The position numbers and the translations under genes were made by a program. DNA of 48,946 nucleotides from Gemmataceae bacterium (GTDB lineage Bacteria > Planctomycetota > Planctomycetia > Gemmatales > Gemmataceae): positions 1 to 48,946 of the forward strand of contig SIAQ01000025.1 of NCBI GenBank assembly GCA_009697105.1, given 5' to 3'. The notes under the pieces are model-generated. The model was not told the DNA's origin. It saw only the letters and a program-made list of their open reading frames with translations, and made no database searches. Below are positions 34,417-42,928 of the stretch, piece after piece (position 1 is the first letter of the stretch; each line of letters opens with the position of its first letter).

Positions 34417-34451
34417 AACTCGCAGCTCTTCCGTTGAAAGGATCGATTCGC

Positions 34452-35441
34452 ATGTTAGGCGTTATCCGTTGCCTCGGCACTTTGGCGCTCTTTGGTGTTT
34501 TCGTGCCACTGGTCCACGCCCAGGCCGCGAGAGCGATCGGCGTGCAGGGAGCCATCGGCTGCCTGAAAAATCCGAAGAAAATCGAGCGATTGGAAATCAA
34601 GAAGCCCGGTGTGTACGAGAATTATCTCGTAGACGGCAATTGGGGCGTCGGCAATCGCGTTAAAATCACGGCTGACAATGTCATCCTACGCAACTGCGAA
34701 ATCTTCAATTGCGGCGGCAATGGCGTCGGCGTCTTCGCCAAAAACATCACCATCGAAAACTGCAAGATTCACCACTGCCTCAAAGGAACATTCACGCAAC
34801 AGGACGACGCCCACGGCATTACCGGCGCCTGGACGAACATCACCATCCGCAACTGCGAAATCTCCCACGTCTCCGGCGACGCGGTCCAATTCGATCCCGA
34901 TCGCAAGTTCACCGGCAAAGTCGTCATCGAGAATTGCACCTTTTGGACCGGCCCCCTCAATGAGGACCGCGCCGGCTTCAAGAAAAGCGAACGCCCCGGC
35001 GAGAACGGCATCGACACCAAAACCCAGGCCAAGGGCGAACGCTGCGAACTGATCGTACGAAATTGCTACTTTCACGGCTGGAATCAACCAGGCCAAATCG
35101 GCAACATGGCGGCCCTGAACCTCAAGGAGAACGTCCACTGCAAGATTGAGAACTGCGTGCTGCGCGACAACGAGATCGCTTTTCGCGTGCGCGGCCCAGG
35201 CAAACGCGGCGGCGCTCATGTCGATATCAAAAACTGCGCGATCTACGATTCCGCCGTCGGCGTGCGTGTTGAAGACAAGGCCGAGAACCTCAAGATCGAC
35301 AAGCTCGGATTCGGCCCCGGCGTGTCGCGCAAGTTTCACATCGTCAAGAACACGCCTGGGAAAGGATTTGAAAACAAAGACGAGTTCACCGCGCCCAACT
35401 TGGACAGCGTTCTCAAGATGGGAGTATCGTTCAAACGATAG
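34452..35441 (+). CDS. Secreted right-handed parallel beta-helix protein
   Basis: 329 residues from ATG 34452. Signal peptide MLGVIRCLGTLALFGVFVPL, cleavage near VHAQ-AA. The body shows ladder repeats of about 22 residues: VILRNCEIFNCGGNGVGV, ITIENCKIHHCLKGTF, ITIRNCEISHVSGDAVQF, VVIENCTFWTG, IVRNCYFHGWNQPG, CKIENCVLRDNEIAF, VDIKNCAIYDSAVGV. The recurring N-C pair forms an Asn/Cys ladder. Such beta-helices are typical of carbohydrate-active enzymes or surface adhesins; I see no catalytic Asp/His set. It lies 35 bp after the ceramidase-like gene, so they may be cotranscribed. Confidence 0.85.
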   Translation: MLGVIRCLGTLALFGVFVPLVHAQAARAIGVQGAIGCLKNPKKIERLEIKKPGVYENYLVDGNWGVGNRVKITADNVILRNCEIFNCGGNGVGVFAKNITIENCKIHHCLKGTFTQQDDAHGITGAWTNITIRNCEISHVSGDAVQFDPDRKFTGKVVIENCTFWTGPLNEDRAGFKKSERPGENGIDTKTQAKGERCELIVRNCYFHGWNQPGQIGNMAALNLKENVHCKIENCVLRDNEIAFRVRGPGKRGGAHVDIKNCAIYDSAVGVRVEDKAENLKIDKLGFGPGVSRKFHIVKNTPGKGFENKDEFTAPNLDSVLKMGVSFKR

Positions 35442-35500
35442 AAAATGTCGCATTTTCAGGCGAATCAAGATGGGGTGCACGACAGCACTTGCAGTAAGCC

Positions 35501-35591
35501 AAGACCAACTACGGATAACACCGATCGCACGGATGAGTAAAAAGTCTCGTGATTTTTTTCTCATCCGCGTAATTCGTGTTATCCGTGGTTT
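35501..35591. repeat. Palindrome family F7 copy b
   Basis: Left arm 35501-35536 (from AAGACCAACTACGGATAACA) and right arm 35560-35591 (ending TGTTATCCGTGGTTT) pair with several mismatches. The word GACAGCACTTG lies just before it, as at the F7 copy near 13018. The surrounding gap 35442-35692 holds no gene. Confidence 0.85.
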
Positions 35592-35692
35592 ATTTCTTAC
35601 AAGTGCGGTACGGCATCCGTTCGGCCTCTCCCGAACGGTCGCTGTGCGGAAAGGCGTCGAACCCCAACCGCTGCGTTCGAATCGGGCGATTA

Positions 35693-36976
35693 TTATTTCG
35701 CCGTGCCGATGCGCCATAGGTGGTTCTTCGTGCGGATGAACAGGCTGCCCGAAGCGGCGGCGGGCGATGCCATGATATCCTCGTCGATGTCCACGCGCGA
35801 CACCACGTCGAGTTTGCGGTCGGCACGCACGATGATCGCTTTGCCTTCCTTGCTGAAAAAATAGACGTTGCCGTTGGCGACGAGCGGCGTGGCGCGGAAG
35901 GCGTTGCCGAGACGTTCCTTCCAGAGTTCCGTGCCGTTCTTGGCATCGACGCAGATGGCGGTGCCTTGATTATTGGCGAGGAAGACCAGACCGTTGACGA
36001 ACACCGGGCAGGCGGCGTCGGGCGTGGCGCCGGTGAATTTCCAGAGCACGTTGGTCTTGGTCGTGTCATCCTTTCCGCCAGCTCTGATTGCGAAGAGCGG
36101 ACCTTTCATGCCCTGAACGGCATACACGATATCACCGACGAGCGTCTGACCGGAGATGACGCGATTCCCCGTGAACGGCTTACACTCCCAGAGCCGTTTG
36201 CCGGTCGCGGCATCGTAGCCGTCAAGCACGTTACCGCCGAAGACGACGAGTTCGGCTTGGCCGTCGTTGTTGATGATGATGGACGGCGTCGTGTAGGAGT
36301 CAGCCGGTTCGCCTTTGGCGCCGGTGGTGCGTTCGGCATGCCAGACTTGCTTGCCAGTGAGTTTGTCTTGCGCGATGACGTAGCTTTTGCCATCGCCCTT
36401 TGGGTCTTGCATGCAGACGGAGACCAACAGATCGCCGTGGAGGATGGGCGAGTTGGCGCGCCCCCACCAGATGGAATAGAAGCCGTGTTTCTTGGCGAGA
36501 TTTTCCTGCCAAACTTTCTCGCCGGCGAAGGTGTAACAAGCGAGTTCGCCGTTGCCAAAATGCGCCCATACATGTTTGCCGTCGGTAATGGGCGATGGGC
36601 TGGCCATGTTGTGTTCATCGTGATAGCGGTTTTCGCCGACGGGGCCTTTGCGGCGAGGTTCGCCCGTGCCGACTTCGCGCTGCCATTCAATTTTTCCGGT
36701 GCGTGAATCGATGCGCAAGAGCAGCAGTTGCTTGTCGTTGACTTGGGTCGTAACAAAGACGGCTTGGCGCCAGATCGCCGGCGTGGACGTGCCCCACCCC
36801 GGCAGCGGCGTCTTCCAGGCGACGTTCTCGGTTTTGCTCCACTTGATAGGCAGCTGGCCGTAGGCGACGCTGTCATTGCTGTTGCCACGCCATTGAGGCC
36901 AAACTTCGAGCGATGTGTCTTTGCCCGTGCCAGCTTGACCGAGCGTGAGAAGTAGCGAAAGTGCGATCAGATTCAT
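35693..36976 (-). CDS. Exported PQQ-type beta-propeller protein
   Basis: 427 residues from ATG 36976. Signal peptide MNLIALSLLLTLGQAGTGKD. The mature protein starts WPQWRGNSNDS (the W-P-Q-W-R-G opening found in planctomycetal PQQ-like proteins) and contains repeated propeller blades: LLRIDSRTGKIEWQREVGTG, YVIAQDKLTGKQVWHAE, GYDAATGKRLWECKP, ICVDAKNGTELWKERLG. The AxxGxxxW repeats define the propeller. Whether it binds PQQ or is a structural propeller is not shown. It is convergent with the beta-helix gene. Confidence 0.9.
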   Translation of the reverse strand: MNLIALSLLLTLGQAGTGKDTSLEVWPQWRGNSNDSVAYGQLPIKWSKTENVAWKTPLPGWGTSTPAIWRQAVFVTTQVNDKQLLLLRIDSRTGKIEWQREVGTGEPRRKGPVGENRYHDEHNMASPSPITDGKHVWAHFGNGELACYTFAGEKVWQENLAKKHGFYSIWWGRANSPILHGDLLVSVCMQDPKGDGKSYVIAQDKLTGKQVWHAERTTGAKGEPADSYTTPSIIINNDGQAELVVFGGNVLDGYDAATGKRLWECKPFTGNRVISGQTLVGDIVYAVQGMKGPLFAIRAGGKDDTTKTNVLWKFTGATPDAACPVFVNGLVFLANNQGTAICVDAKNGTELWKERLGNAFRATPLVANGNVYFFSKEGKAIIVRADRKLDVVSRVDIDEDIMASPAAASGSLFIRTKNHLWRIGTAK

Positions 36977-37053
36977 CGAACAAGCTCCCAACTAAAATTC
37001 GGGTGAAACTCGAAAATCGATTCAAATACCGCCCAAGGCTGCATTTGTCTGAT

Positions 37054-37110
37054 CAGAGCCTGAGCGCCAGCGAAGGGCAAACGCGACCCTTCGCTGGCGC
37101 TCAGGCTCTG
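37054..37110. repeat. Palindrome family F2 copy c
   Basis: Perfect 24-bp arms 37054-37077 and 37087-37110 (core CAGAGCCTGAGCGCCAG). Shares flanking word GTATAGATTG with F2b near 22937, so the family extends beyond the stem. Confidence 0.92.
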
Positions 37111-37206
37111 AAAATACGCAATGTCACCCGCGTGCGGTATAGATTGTTGTATTGTGTTTGGCCGCGACGCGCCAGCGGAGCGCGGAGCAGACCATGTAAT
37201 CATCGA

Positions 37207-37863
37207 TCACATGTCGTCAGACGATTCAGGGAATTTGATTCGGTCGTAGATGTCAGCCAAATTCAGCGTGCAAGAAATGGATGCGAAGGTAGTCGCTTCG
37301 GTCAGGCCAATCGCCTCGTGCATATCCCAACTGCCGGCGGCATTTCGGTGGAAATGCTCGACTAGCGGCTTGTCTTGCGTGACCAAGACATAATCTCGAA
37401 GCGATGGATTCCAGGTTCGATAGCGTTGGAACTTTTCGCCGCGGTCAAAAGCTTCGGTCGATTTTGACAACACCTCCACGATGGCCGTCGGGTTCATAAT
37501 GATGTCCCCCTGGTCGTCAAAATACTCCGGTTCGCCGCAAACGACGAGAATATCGGGATAGGAGAACATCCCACTCACGCTGCGCAGCGAAACGAGGCCG
37601 AGACCGCTGCGAACTTTGGTGTCTTTGGTGACGGCGAAACAAGGCGTGCCTTTCAACTGGATATTTAGCTGCGTGCCAATGTTGAGCGAAATAATACCAT
37701 GAGGCAATTTCTCTCCCGCCATCTCCACGATATCGCCGTCGAGCGGGATGACCAAACCGTCAAGATAGAGATGACGATGAAGGCTTACACGTTCCGTGGC
37801 CAAATATTGTTCGACGGTCAATTTGGGGCGAGGCACAGGAGAACGGACCGATGCAGTGCTCAT
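37207..37863 (-). CDS. Uma2-family (DUF820) restriction-endonuclease-like protein
   Basis: 218 residues from ATG 37863. It has the Uma2 layout: KLTVEQYLATERVS at the start, DIVEMAGEKLPHG, FSYPDILVVCGEPEY (metal-binding Asp), NPTAIVEVLSKSTEAFDRGE (Glu), EKFQRYRTWNPSLRDYVLV (Lys/Arg), then DKPLVEHFHRN. These form the PD-(D/E)xK fold. The family is greatly expanded in cyanobacteria and planctomycetes; its function is unresolved, with a selfish or nuclease role proposed. No partner gene. Confidence 0.92.
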   Translation of the reverse strand: MSTASVRSPVPRPKLTVEQYLATERVSLHRHLYLDGLVIPLDGDIVEMAGEKLPHGIISLNIGTQLNIQLKGTPCFAVTKDTKVRSGLGLVSLRSVSGMFSYPDILVVCGEPEYFDDQGDIIMNPTAIVEVLSKSTEAFDRGEKFQRYRTWNPSLRDYVLVTQDKPLVEHFHRNAAGSWDMHEAIGLTEATTFASISCTLNLADIYDRIKFPESSDDM

Positions 37864-37904
37864 GGCATATCTCCGAAACGATGTTCACGATATTGTATCC
37901 CGCA

Positions 37905-38024
37905 CGCGGCTGGAATTGTCGCATCGGTGGCACAGGCATTCCTGTCTGTGCAAACCCCAAACACAGACAGGAATGTCTGTGCCACCGTTCAATAAATCGG
38001 ACAAGTCTAGCCGTTCAAGGTGTA
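37905..38024. repeat. Palindromic element family F6 copy a, with shared flanks
   Basis: Arms 37926-37950 and 37962-37986 (GGTGGCACAGGCATTCCTG...) pair with one mismatch. Left flank GCACGCGGCTGGAATTGTCG and right flank TAGCCGTTCAAGGTGTA (38008-38024) recur, inverted, around the copy at 40369, so the element is about 120 bp, not just the stem. Confidence 0.88.
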
Positions 38025-38041
38025 TCATCGGTGACGAATTC

Positions 38042-38971
38042 TTACCGCCGGCGAATCTCCGCCTTCGTGAACGCTGGCGCCACACTCTCGTATGACCGCC
38101 GCGCCGCTGCCAGGGCGTCATAGCCCTTCTGATTCTGCACATGTCCGCTTACCTCCACGCAGACGCAGCCCGAATATCCCGCGGCACGGATGGCACGCAG
38201 CAACACGATGTAGTCCACACCCGCATCGCCCGGCAACGCAAAGACGGATCGGCCATTCTCGATGCGTGTATCCTTGATATGCACGAAACGCGTGTGCGGG
38301 ATCAGCGTCTTCACTGTGTCGGCGATGGTCAGGTCGCGATGCTGAAAATGGCTGTAGTCATACGCCAACTTGATCCACGGGCTTTTCACCTGGTCCATCA
38401 GCCAAATCGCTTGCTCGGGAAGATTCATCGCGCCGAAGCGGTGCGGCTTGACGGCGATCATGCTCTTGTGTCGTTCCGCGATGCGAGCCCACGCTCCAAC
38501 CCGATCGGCGAACTGGCGACGCAGCTTGTCCCACTGGCCGACAGCGCCACCGAGGATCGTCTCGAGCACCGGCGCGGCATCAGGCGAAAGGTCGCGACCC
38601 AGTTCCAGCGCTGCTTCCAATCGCGGCAGATTATCGCGATGCGACTGCTCGTTGCCTGCCAACGGCAGATTATCCATCAACGCCGGCAGTCTGAGCCGAA
38701 GCGTGCGCAGACGCTCGCGCACACGCCGGCGTTCGTCCTTGCCCAGACGTTTCGGTTCGGCAGGATAGCCCGGCATCAACGCCAGTTCGACGGCATCGTA
38801 CCCGATCTTCGCGCATGCTTCGAGACCGGCATCGAGCGTGAGATTGCGCATGCCGTACAGGCTGTACCCGAACGGGAGGGCCGGGGCCTTGCCCTGGGCC
38901 GTCGCTCGCTGGGTTAGCAAGATTGAGCCGATGGTGGCGCTTTTCAGAAACATTCGGCGAGACATCGACAT
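38042..38971 (-). CDS. Tat-exported sugar phosphate isomerase/epimerase-like protein
   Basis: 309 residues. ATG 38971 is preferred over 38965 because GAGGGG lies about 7 bases upstream. Leader MSMSRRMFLKSATIGSILLT has the twin-arginine motif SRRMFLK, so the protein is exported folded. The body has the AP-endonuclease-2 TIM barrel: GLEACAKIGYDAVELALMPG, KSMIAVKPHRFGAMN, IKLAYDYSHFQHRD, FVHIKDTRIENG, GDAGVDYIVLLRAIRAAGY, VCVEVSG. Candidate metal ligands are the His and Glu in these segments. Substrate unknown. Related in fold to the 11041 product. Confidence 0.88.
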   Translation of the reverse strand: MSMSRRMFLKSATIGSILLTQRATAQGKAPALPFGYSLYGMRNLTLDAGLEACAKIGYDAVELALMPGYPAEPKRLGKDERRRVRERLRTLRLRLPALMDNLPLAGNEQSHRDNLPRLEAALELGRDLSPDAAPVLETILGGAVGQWDKLRRQFADRVGAWARIAERHKSMIAVKPHRFGAMNLPEQAIWLMDQVKSPWIKLAYDYSHFQHRDLTIADTVKTLIPHTRFVHIKDTRIENGRSVFALPGDAGVDYIVLLRAIRAAGYSGCVCVEVSGHVQNQKGYDALAAARRSYESVAPAFTKAEIRRR

Positions 38972-39050
38972 GACGTGGCCCCTCAATTTGCAATGGCAGG
39001 CGAATTCGTTGTAGATATAGTGTATGCTTCAACGCGAATGCTTGCCGCTA

Positions 39051-39097
39051 ACCGCTTGCGGTTTAGCGTTCGCATGGTGCCGCGCGAGCGCTAAACG
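39051..39097. repeat. Palindrome family F4, degenerate copy d
   Basis: ACCGCTTGCGGTTTAGCGTT (39051-39070) pairs partly with GCGAGCGCTAAACG (39084-39097). It lies between divergent genes. Confidence 0.7.
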
Positions 39098-39130
39098 ATA
39101 CACGAAATCGAAACCACCTTTGGAATCACT

Positions 39131-40189
39131 ATGCACGAACCATCGTTTGAATTCCTCAATCAACTTCTGCTCACGCCCAGTCCCTCGGGCTATGAGCAGC
39201 GCATCCAGGAAGTCGTCCGCGCCTGGGCCAGGCAGTACGCCGACGAGGTTCGCACGGATTTGCATGGCAACGTCATCGCTGCTCTAAATCCGACGGGTTC
39301 GCCGCGGATCATGTTGGCCGGGCATTGCGATCAACTCGCGTTGATGGTCCAGCATATCGACTCCGAGGGATTCCTCTACGTGCAGCCGATGGGCGGGTGG
39401 GACATGCAGATTCTGCTTGGCCAACGCCTGACGGTGTGGACGAAGACCGGGCCGGTTGTTGCCGTCGTATCACGCAAGGCGCCGCACGTTCTCACGACGG
39501 AGGAGCGGAAGAAAGTTCCCGAGTTCATCGACATCTGGGTCGATATCGGAGCCAAGGACCGCGCCGAGGCAGAATCGCTCGTCGCGCTCGGCGATACCAT
39601 TACGGCGGCGTTATCAACGCAGGCCATGCGGAACGAGCTGTTCACGTCGCCTGGCCTGGACGACAAAGTCGGCGTCTGGACCGTCATGGAGACATTGCGA
39701 TTGCTCAAGGGCAAACCATTGCAGGCGGCGATCTTTTGCGTCTCCACCGTGCAAGAGGAGATCGGCCTACGCGGCGCCGCCACCAGTGCTTACGGGATTC
39801 ATCCGACCGTTGGCATCGCCGTCGATGTCTGCCATGCAACCGACACGCCAGGCAACGAAAAGAAGCAGTTCGGCGAGACCAAGCTCAACGCCGGCCCGGT
39901 CGTCTTCCGCGGGCCGAACATCAACCCACACGTACACGAACGCCTGGTCGCAGCGGCAAAGACGCAAAGCATCACGATCCAGCCGCGCGGCGTGCCGAAA
40001 GCGACCGGCACTGACGCCAACGCCATGCAGATGGCGCGCGACGGCGTGGCGGCGGGGCTCGTCAGCATCCCCAATCGCTACATGCATAGCCCGGTTGAAG
40101 TCGTCAGCCTGAAGGACCTCGACGCCGCCGCCAAACTCCTCGCGGAGTTCTGCACGAGCGTCACAACCGAGATGAGCTGGATTCCGTGA
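39131..40189 (+). CDS. M42-family metallo-aminopeptidase
   Basis: 352 residues from ATG 39131. All M42 landmarks are visible: LTPSPSGYEQRIQEVVRAWA at the start, MLAGHCDQLALMVQHID (His-x-Asp metal ligands), FTSPGLDDKVGVWT (bridging Asp), FCVSTVQEEIGLRGA (catalytic Glu-Glu), IAVDVCHATDTPG (metal Asp), RYMHSPVEVVSLKDLDAA (metal His). Length is normal. M42 enzymes are cytoplasmic, oligomeric, zinc- or cobalt-dependent aminopeptidases of the glutamyl aminopeptidase/TET type. No leader peptide. Transcribed alone. Confidence 0.94.
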   Translation: MHEPSFEFLNQLLLTPSPSGYEQRIQEVVRAWARQYADEVRTDLHGNVIAALNPTGSPRIMLAGHCDQLALMVQHIDSEGFLYVQPMGGWDMQILLGQRLTVWTKTGPVVAVVSRKAPHVLTTEERKKVPEFIDIWVDIGAKDRAEAESLVALGDTITAALSTQAMRNELFTSPGLDDKVGVWTVMETLRLLKGKPLQAAIFCVSTVQEEIGLRGAATSAYGIHPTVGIAVDVCHATDTPGNEKKQFGETKLNAGPVVFRGPNINPHVHERLVAAAKTQSITIQPRGVPKATGTDANAMQMARDGVAAGLVSIPNRYMHSPVEVVSLKDLDAAAKLLAEFCTSVTTEMSWIP

Positions 40190-40733
40190 ACGTGGATCGA
40201 CGGGGATGTAAATCGCGTCAGAGTCACGCACGAAGTAAGTGGTTTGAACTCGCCGCCAGTCGCTACACCTTGAACGGCTAATGATCCGACCAGCTTGATT
40301 TGACAGGTGGGGCCAGGCATTCCTGCCTGGCCAGTTCGCACCACTAGGCCTGCCCAATTTATTGCACGGTGGCAAAGACATTCCTGTCTATGCTTGGGGT
40401 TTACACAGACAGGAATGTCTGTGCCACCGATGCGACAATTCAAACCGCGTGCAGTATTCGGACCACTTACTTCGTGCGTGGCTCTGACCATCATTACCCA
40501 TTCGCGGAAATTTACGTCATCAACGGTATCCAAAATATTGGCATCTCGAAAATCTCTGGCGAGGCATGAATCAAGTATCGAAAAAGCCGCAAGATTTTTC
40601 GTGCGGAACCTTGCAATTTATTTGTGAGATGATTATGATGACAACGTCCCGCTGATTGATGCCACGGTGACTGGGCGACGCCGAGGTGTTCGACAGCGGG
40701 GCATTTTTTTTTGCGCCTACACTTTTCTATTCC
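40190..40733. other. Gap of 544 bp filled by a nested palindromic element
   Basis: No gene is visible. 40217-40488 is the nested element described separately. From 40489 to 40733 I see only AT-rich sequence, including an eight- to nine-T run (40713-40722) close to the pdxH start. Confidence 0.75.
40217..40488. repeat. Large nested palindromic element containing F6 copy b
   Basis: Outer arms 40217-40243 and 40462-40488 pair over 27 bp with one mismatch (core CACGCACGAAGTAAGTGGT). Inside lie a GGCCAGGCATTCCTGCCTGG hairpin (40314-40333) and F6 copy b (40369-40393 with 40404-40428). Flanks of F6b (AATTGTCGCATCGGTGG inverted; TACACCTTGAACGGCTA at 40264-40280) match those of F6a at 37905. Confidence 0.9.
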
Positions 40734-41354
40734 ATGCCATCCCAAGACAAACTCGTGTTGCTGGAAACTGACGCGCCGGACAATCCGTTTGCGTTGTTTT
40801 CACAGTGGTATCTCGCTGCCGAGGCAGCCGAACTGCCGGAACCGTCGGCCATGACGCTGTGCACCGCATCGCACGATGGCTTTCCGCACGGCCGCATGGT
40901 GCTGTTGCGCGGGTTCGACGAGCGTGGCTTCAATTTCTACACAAATTACCAAAGCCTCAAAGCCGAACAGATAGCCGCCAATCCACGGGCAGCGTTGGTC
41001 TTTTTCTGGGCACCGCTGATGCGGCAGGTTCGGATCGAAGGTCAAGTCGAAGTGTTGACTGCCGAGGAATCCGACGCCTATTTCAAAACGAGACCACGCG
41101 GACATCGGCTCGGTGCACATGCCTCGCCGCAGAGCCAGGTAATCGCGGATCGATCCATTCTGGAAGACCGCCTCGACGAAGTGACAAAACGATTCGCCGA
41201 CACGGAAGATGTGCCGCGACCGAGCCATTGGGGCGGATATCGCGTCATGCCGCTGAGGTTCGAGTTTTGGCAAGGCCGCGAAAATCGATTGCACGACCGC
41301 CTGCGTTACACCCACGCCGGCATAGGTTGGCTGCGCGAACGCTTGGCACCGTGA
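40734..41354 (+). CDS. pdxH: Pyridoxamine 5'-phosphate oxidase
   Basis: 206 residues from ATG 40734. Signature segments of PdxH: GRMVLLRGFDERGFNFYTNY (FMN site), RAALVFFWAPLMRQVRIEGQ, ESDAYFKTRPRGHRLGAHAS (usually SRxGAWAS), QSQVI, then HWGGYRVMPLRFEFWQGREN and RLHDRLRY at the C-terminus (substrate-binding Arg and His). It oxidises pyridoxamine- or pyridoxine-5'-phosphate to PLP using FMN. The HRLGAH in place of SRxGAW is a mild deviation. Cytoplasmic, transcribed alone. Confidence 0.95.
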   Translation: MPSQDKLVLLETDAPDNPFALFSQWYLAAEAAELPEPSAMTLCTASHDGFPHGRMVLLRGFDERGFNFYTNYQSLKAEQIAANPRAALVFFWAPLMRQVRIEGQVEVLTAEESDAYFKTRPRGHRLGAHASPQSQVIADRSILEDRLDEVTKRFADTEDVPRPSHWGGYRVMPLRFEFWQGRENRLHDRLRYTHAGIGWLRERLAP

Positions 41355-41505
41355 GGTAACGAGCGCCGGAATCGGCTGGCAAATTACTGTCACTCGACAA
41401 ACCGAGAACTGGACTTGACGAGAATTGAAAATCGCGTTATCGCTCAAAAACTGCGAAGGATATCTTCTACCCACTCGGCGTGGATTGACGTTAAGGAGAT
41501 GGAGC

Positions 41506-41772
41506 ATGCTCGTGAAAAAAACACTTTGGTCGCTCATTGCGGCGACGGTTCTGATGAACACGGGTTGCTGCCGAATGTGGGAGCGATGGTGCGACCGCCC
41601 GCATGCTTTTCACGGTGGTGGATCGCCGAATCACTGCCAGCCGCAGCAATGCACGCCCGTGCCCCAGCAATACGTCTGCCCACCGGGGTCGTATTATTCG
41701 CCGCAATCGGGCGTAGCGACGATTCCGCCGGCGCCGGGTTCTGCCGGATGGCAGCGGCCTGGGTGCCCGTAA
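41506..41772 (+). CDS. Small Cys-rich exported peptide
   Basis: 88 residues from ATG 41506; ribosome site AAGGAG is well placed. Leader MLVKKTLWSLIAATVLMNTG followed by CCRMWERWCDRP; the cysteine after a weak lipobox (MNTG-C) could be lipidated. The mature part is rich in Cys, Pro, Gln and His (GGGSPNHCQPQQCTPVPQQY). No family recognised; short Cys/Pro-rich exported proteins are common in planctomycetes. Encoded alone. Confidence 0.65.
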   Translation: MLVKKTLWSLIAATVLMNTGCCRMWERWCDRPHAFHGGGSPNHCQPQQCTPVPQQYVCPPGSYYSPQSGVATIPPAPGSAGWQRPGCP

Positions 41773-41808
41773 TCCTGTAGGATGTGTCAAGGCGGCGCGA
41801 ACGCTACC

Positions 41809-41861
41809 GGATACCCGCAGAGCGCGAATCGCCGAATAATTGCTTCTCCGCGCGGGTATCC
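41809..41861. repeat. Hairpin, family F16
   Basis: Perfect 10-bp arms GGATACCCGC (41809-41818) and GCGGGTATCC (41852-41861) around a 33-nt loop. It ends 17 bases before the next start codon and includes the region just ahead of its GAGG ribosome site. Confidence 0.75.
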
Positions 41862-41878
41862 TTCGAGGTCGCCTGCAC

Positions 41879-42757
41879 ATGTTTCCCATCGTCAGTATTC
41901 GCATCATTTTCCGCGCCCTTTCCAAATGGAGCGAAAACGGCGGCATGCGCATGGGCGCCGCGCTTGCCTATTACGCCCTTTTCTCCGTCGCGCCGCTGAT
42001 GCTAATCGTCGTACACGCCACTGGCGCGGTTTTTGGCGAAGATGCGGCGAAAGGCCAGGTCCGTGAGCACCTCCATTCGATTATGGGAAAGGAAGTCGCC
42101 AAGGATGTCGCCGGCGAGTTCGAGAAGTTCGCGACCAAAGCCGCCAAACCCGCCGACACGTTCTGGACGCCGACGATCAGCGCTTTGTTTCTGCTCATAG
42201 GCGCGCTCGGCGCGTTTCTACATATCCGCGGCGCGTTGTGTTCCATATGGAAACTCGATCCACCCAAAGGCAACACCTGGCTTGGGTTTGTCTGGGACTA
42301 CGTCCTCTCGCTGATGATGGTGTTTGCGACGGCAACGATGATCTTCATCTCGCTTGCCTTTGGTCTTGTCGTTCCTGCGTTGCAACGGACGATCGAGCAG
42401 AGCAGCATCGACCAGGAATATTGGCACTGGTTCGAGGTCGGCTGGTCGTTCGCCTTCCTGACGCTTTTCTTCGCGGCATCGTACCGCGTTTTATCGGGCG
42501 GGCGCATTTCGTGGGGCTATGTCGTCTACGGTTCGGTTATTGCCGCGGTCATGTTTACGGTGGGCAAAACGCTGCTCAGCCACTACATCGTCTATAGCGG
42601 AACGGCATCCATGTACGGCGCCGCGGGGTCGGTCGTCGTGTTTCTGATGTGGGTCTACTATTCGTCGCAGATACTCTTCCTTGGCGCCGAATTAATCCAG
42701 GCTCGCCGCACGCGATATGAATGGCTTAACGGCGAAACGACGCCCGCTCCAAAATAA
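41879..42757 (+). CDS. YihY/BrkB-family inner membrane protein
   Basis: 292 residues from ATG 41879, ribosome site GAGG. About six membrane helices. Family hallmarks: MGAALAYYALFSVAPLMLIV near the N-terminus, TPTISALFLLIGALGAFLHI, ISWGYVVYGSVIAAVMFTVG, then YIVYSGTASMYGAAGSVVVF and LMWVYYSSQILFLGAELIQA. Formerly annotated as ribonuclease BN; BrkB proteins are membrane proteins of uncertain role. Length normal. Confidence 0.92.
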   Translation: MFPIVSIRIIFRALSKWSENGGMRMGAALAYYALFSVAPLMLIVVHATGAVFGEDAAKGQVREHLHSIMGKEVAKDVAGEFEKFATKAAKPADTFWTPTISALFLLIGALGAFLHIRGALCSIWKLDPPKGNTWLGFVWDYVLSLMMVFATATMIFISLAFGLVVPALQRTIEQSSIDQEYWHWFEVGWSFAFLTLFFAASYRVLSGGRISWGYVVYGSVIAAVMFTVGKTLLSHYIVYSGTASMYGAAGSVVVFLMWVYYSSQILFLGAELIQARRTRYEWLNGETTPAPK

Positions 42758-42759
42758 CT

Positions 42760-42893
42760 AACCACAGAGGCACAGAGAACACAGAGAAAATGCGACGAAT
42801 CAGGCGAAACTCGCTTCATTAGACAGTTCATGCGTTGTAACAGATGAACCTAATCCCTCGTATTTTCTCTGTGTTCTCTGTGCCTCTGTGGTT
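42760..42893. repeat. Palindrome family F5 copy b
   Basis: Perfect 32-bp arms 42760-42791 and 42862-42893 (AACCACAGAGGCACAGAG...). It lies directly upstream of the DapA-like gene, whose other side carries copy c. Confidence 0.95.
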
Positions 42894-42928
42894 CAATTGG
42901 CTGACGGAACAAACTGGAGACTCACACC

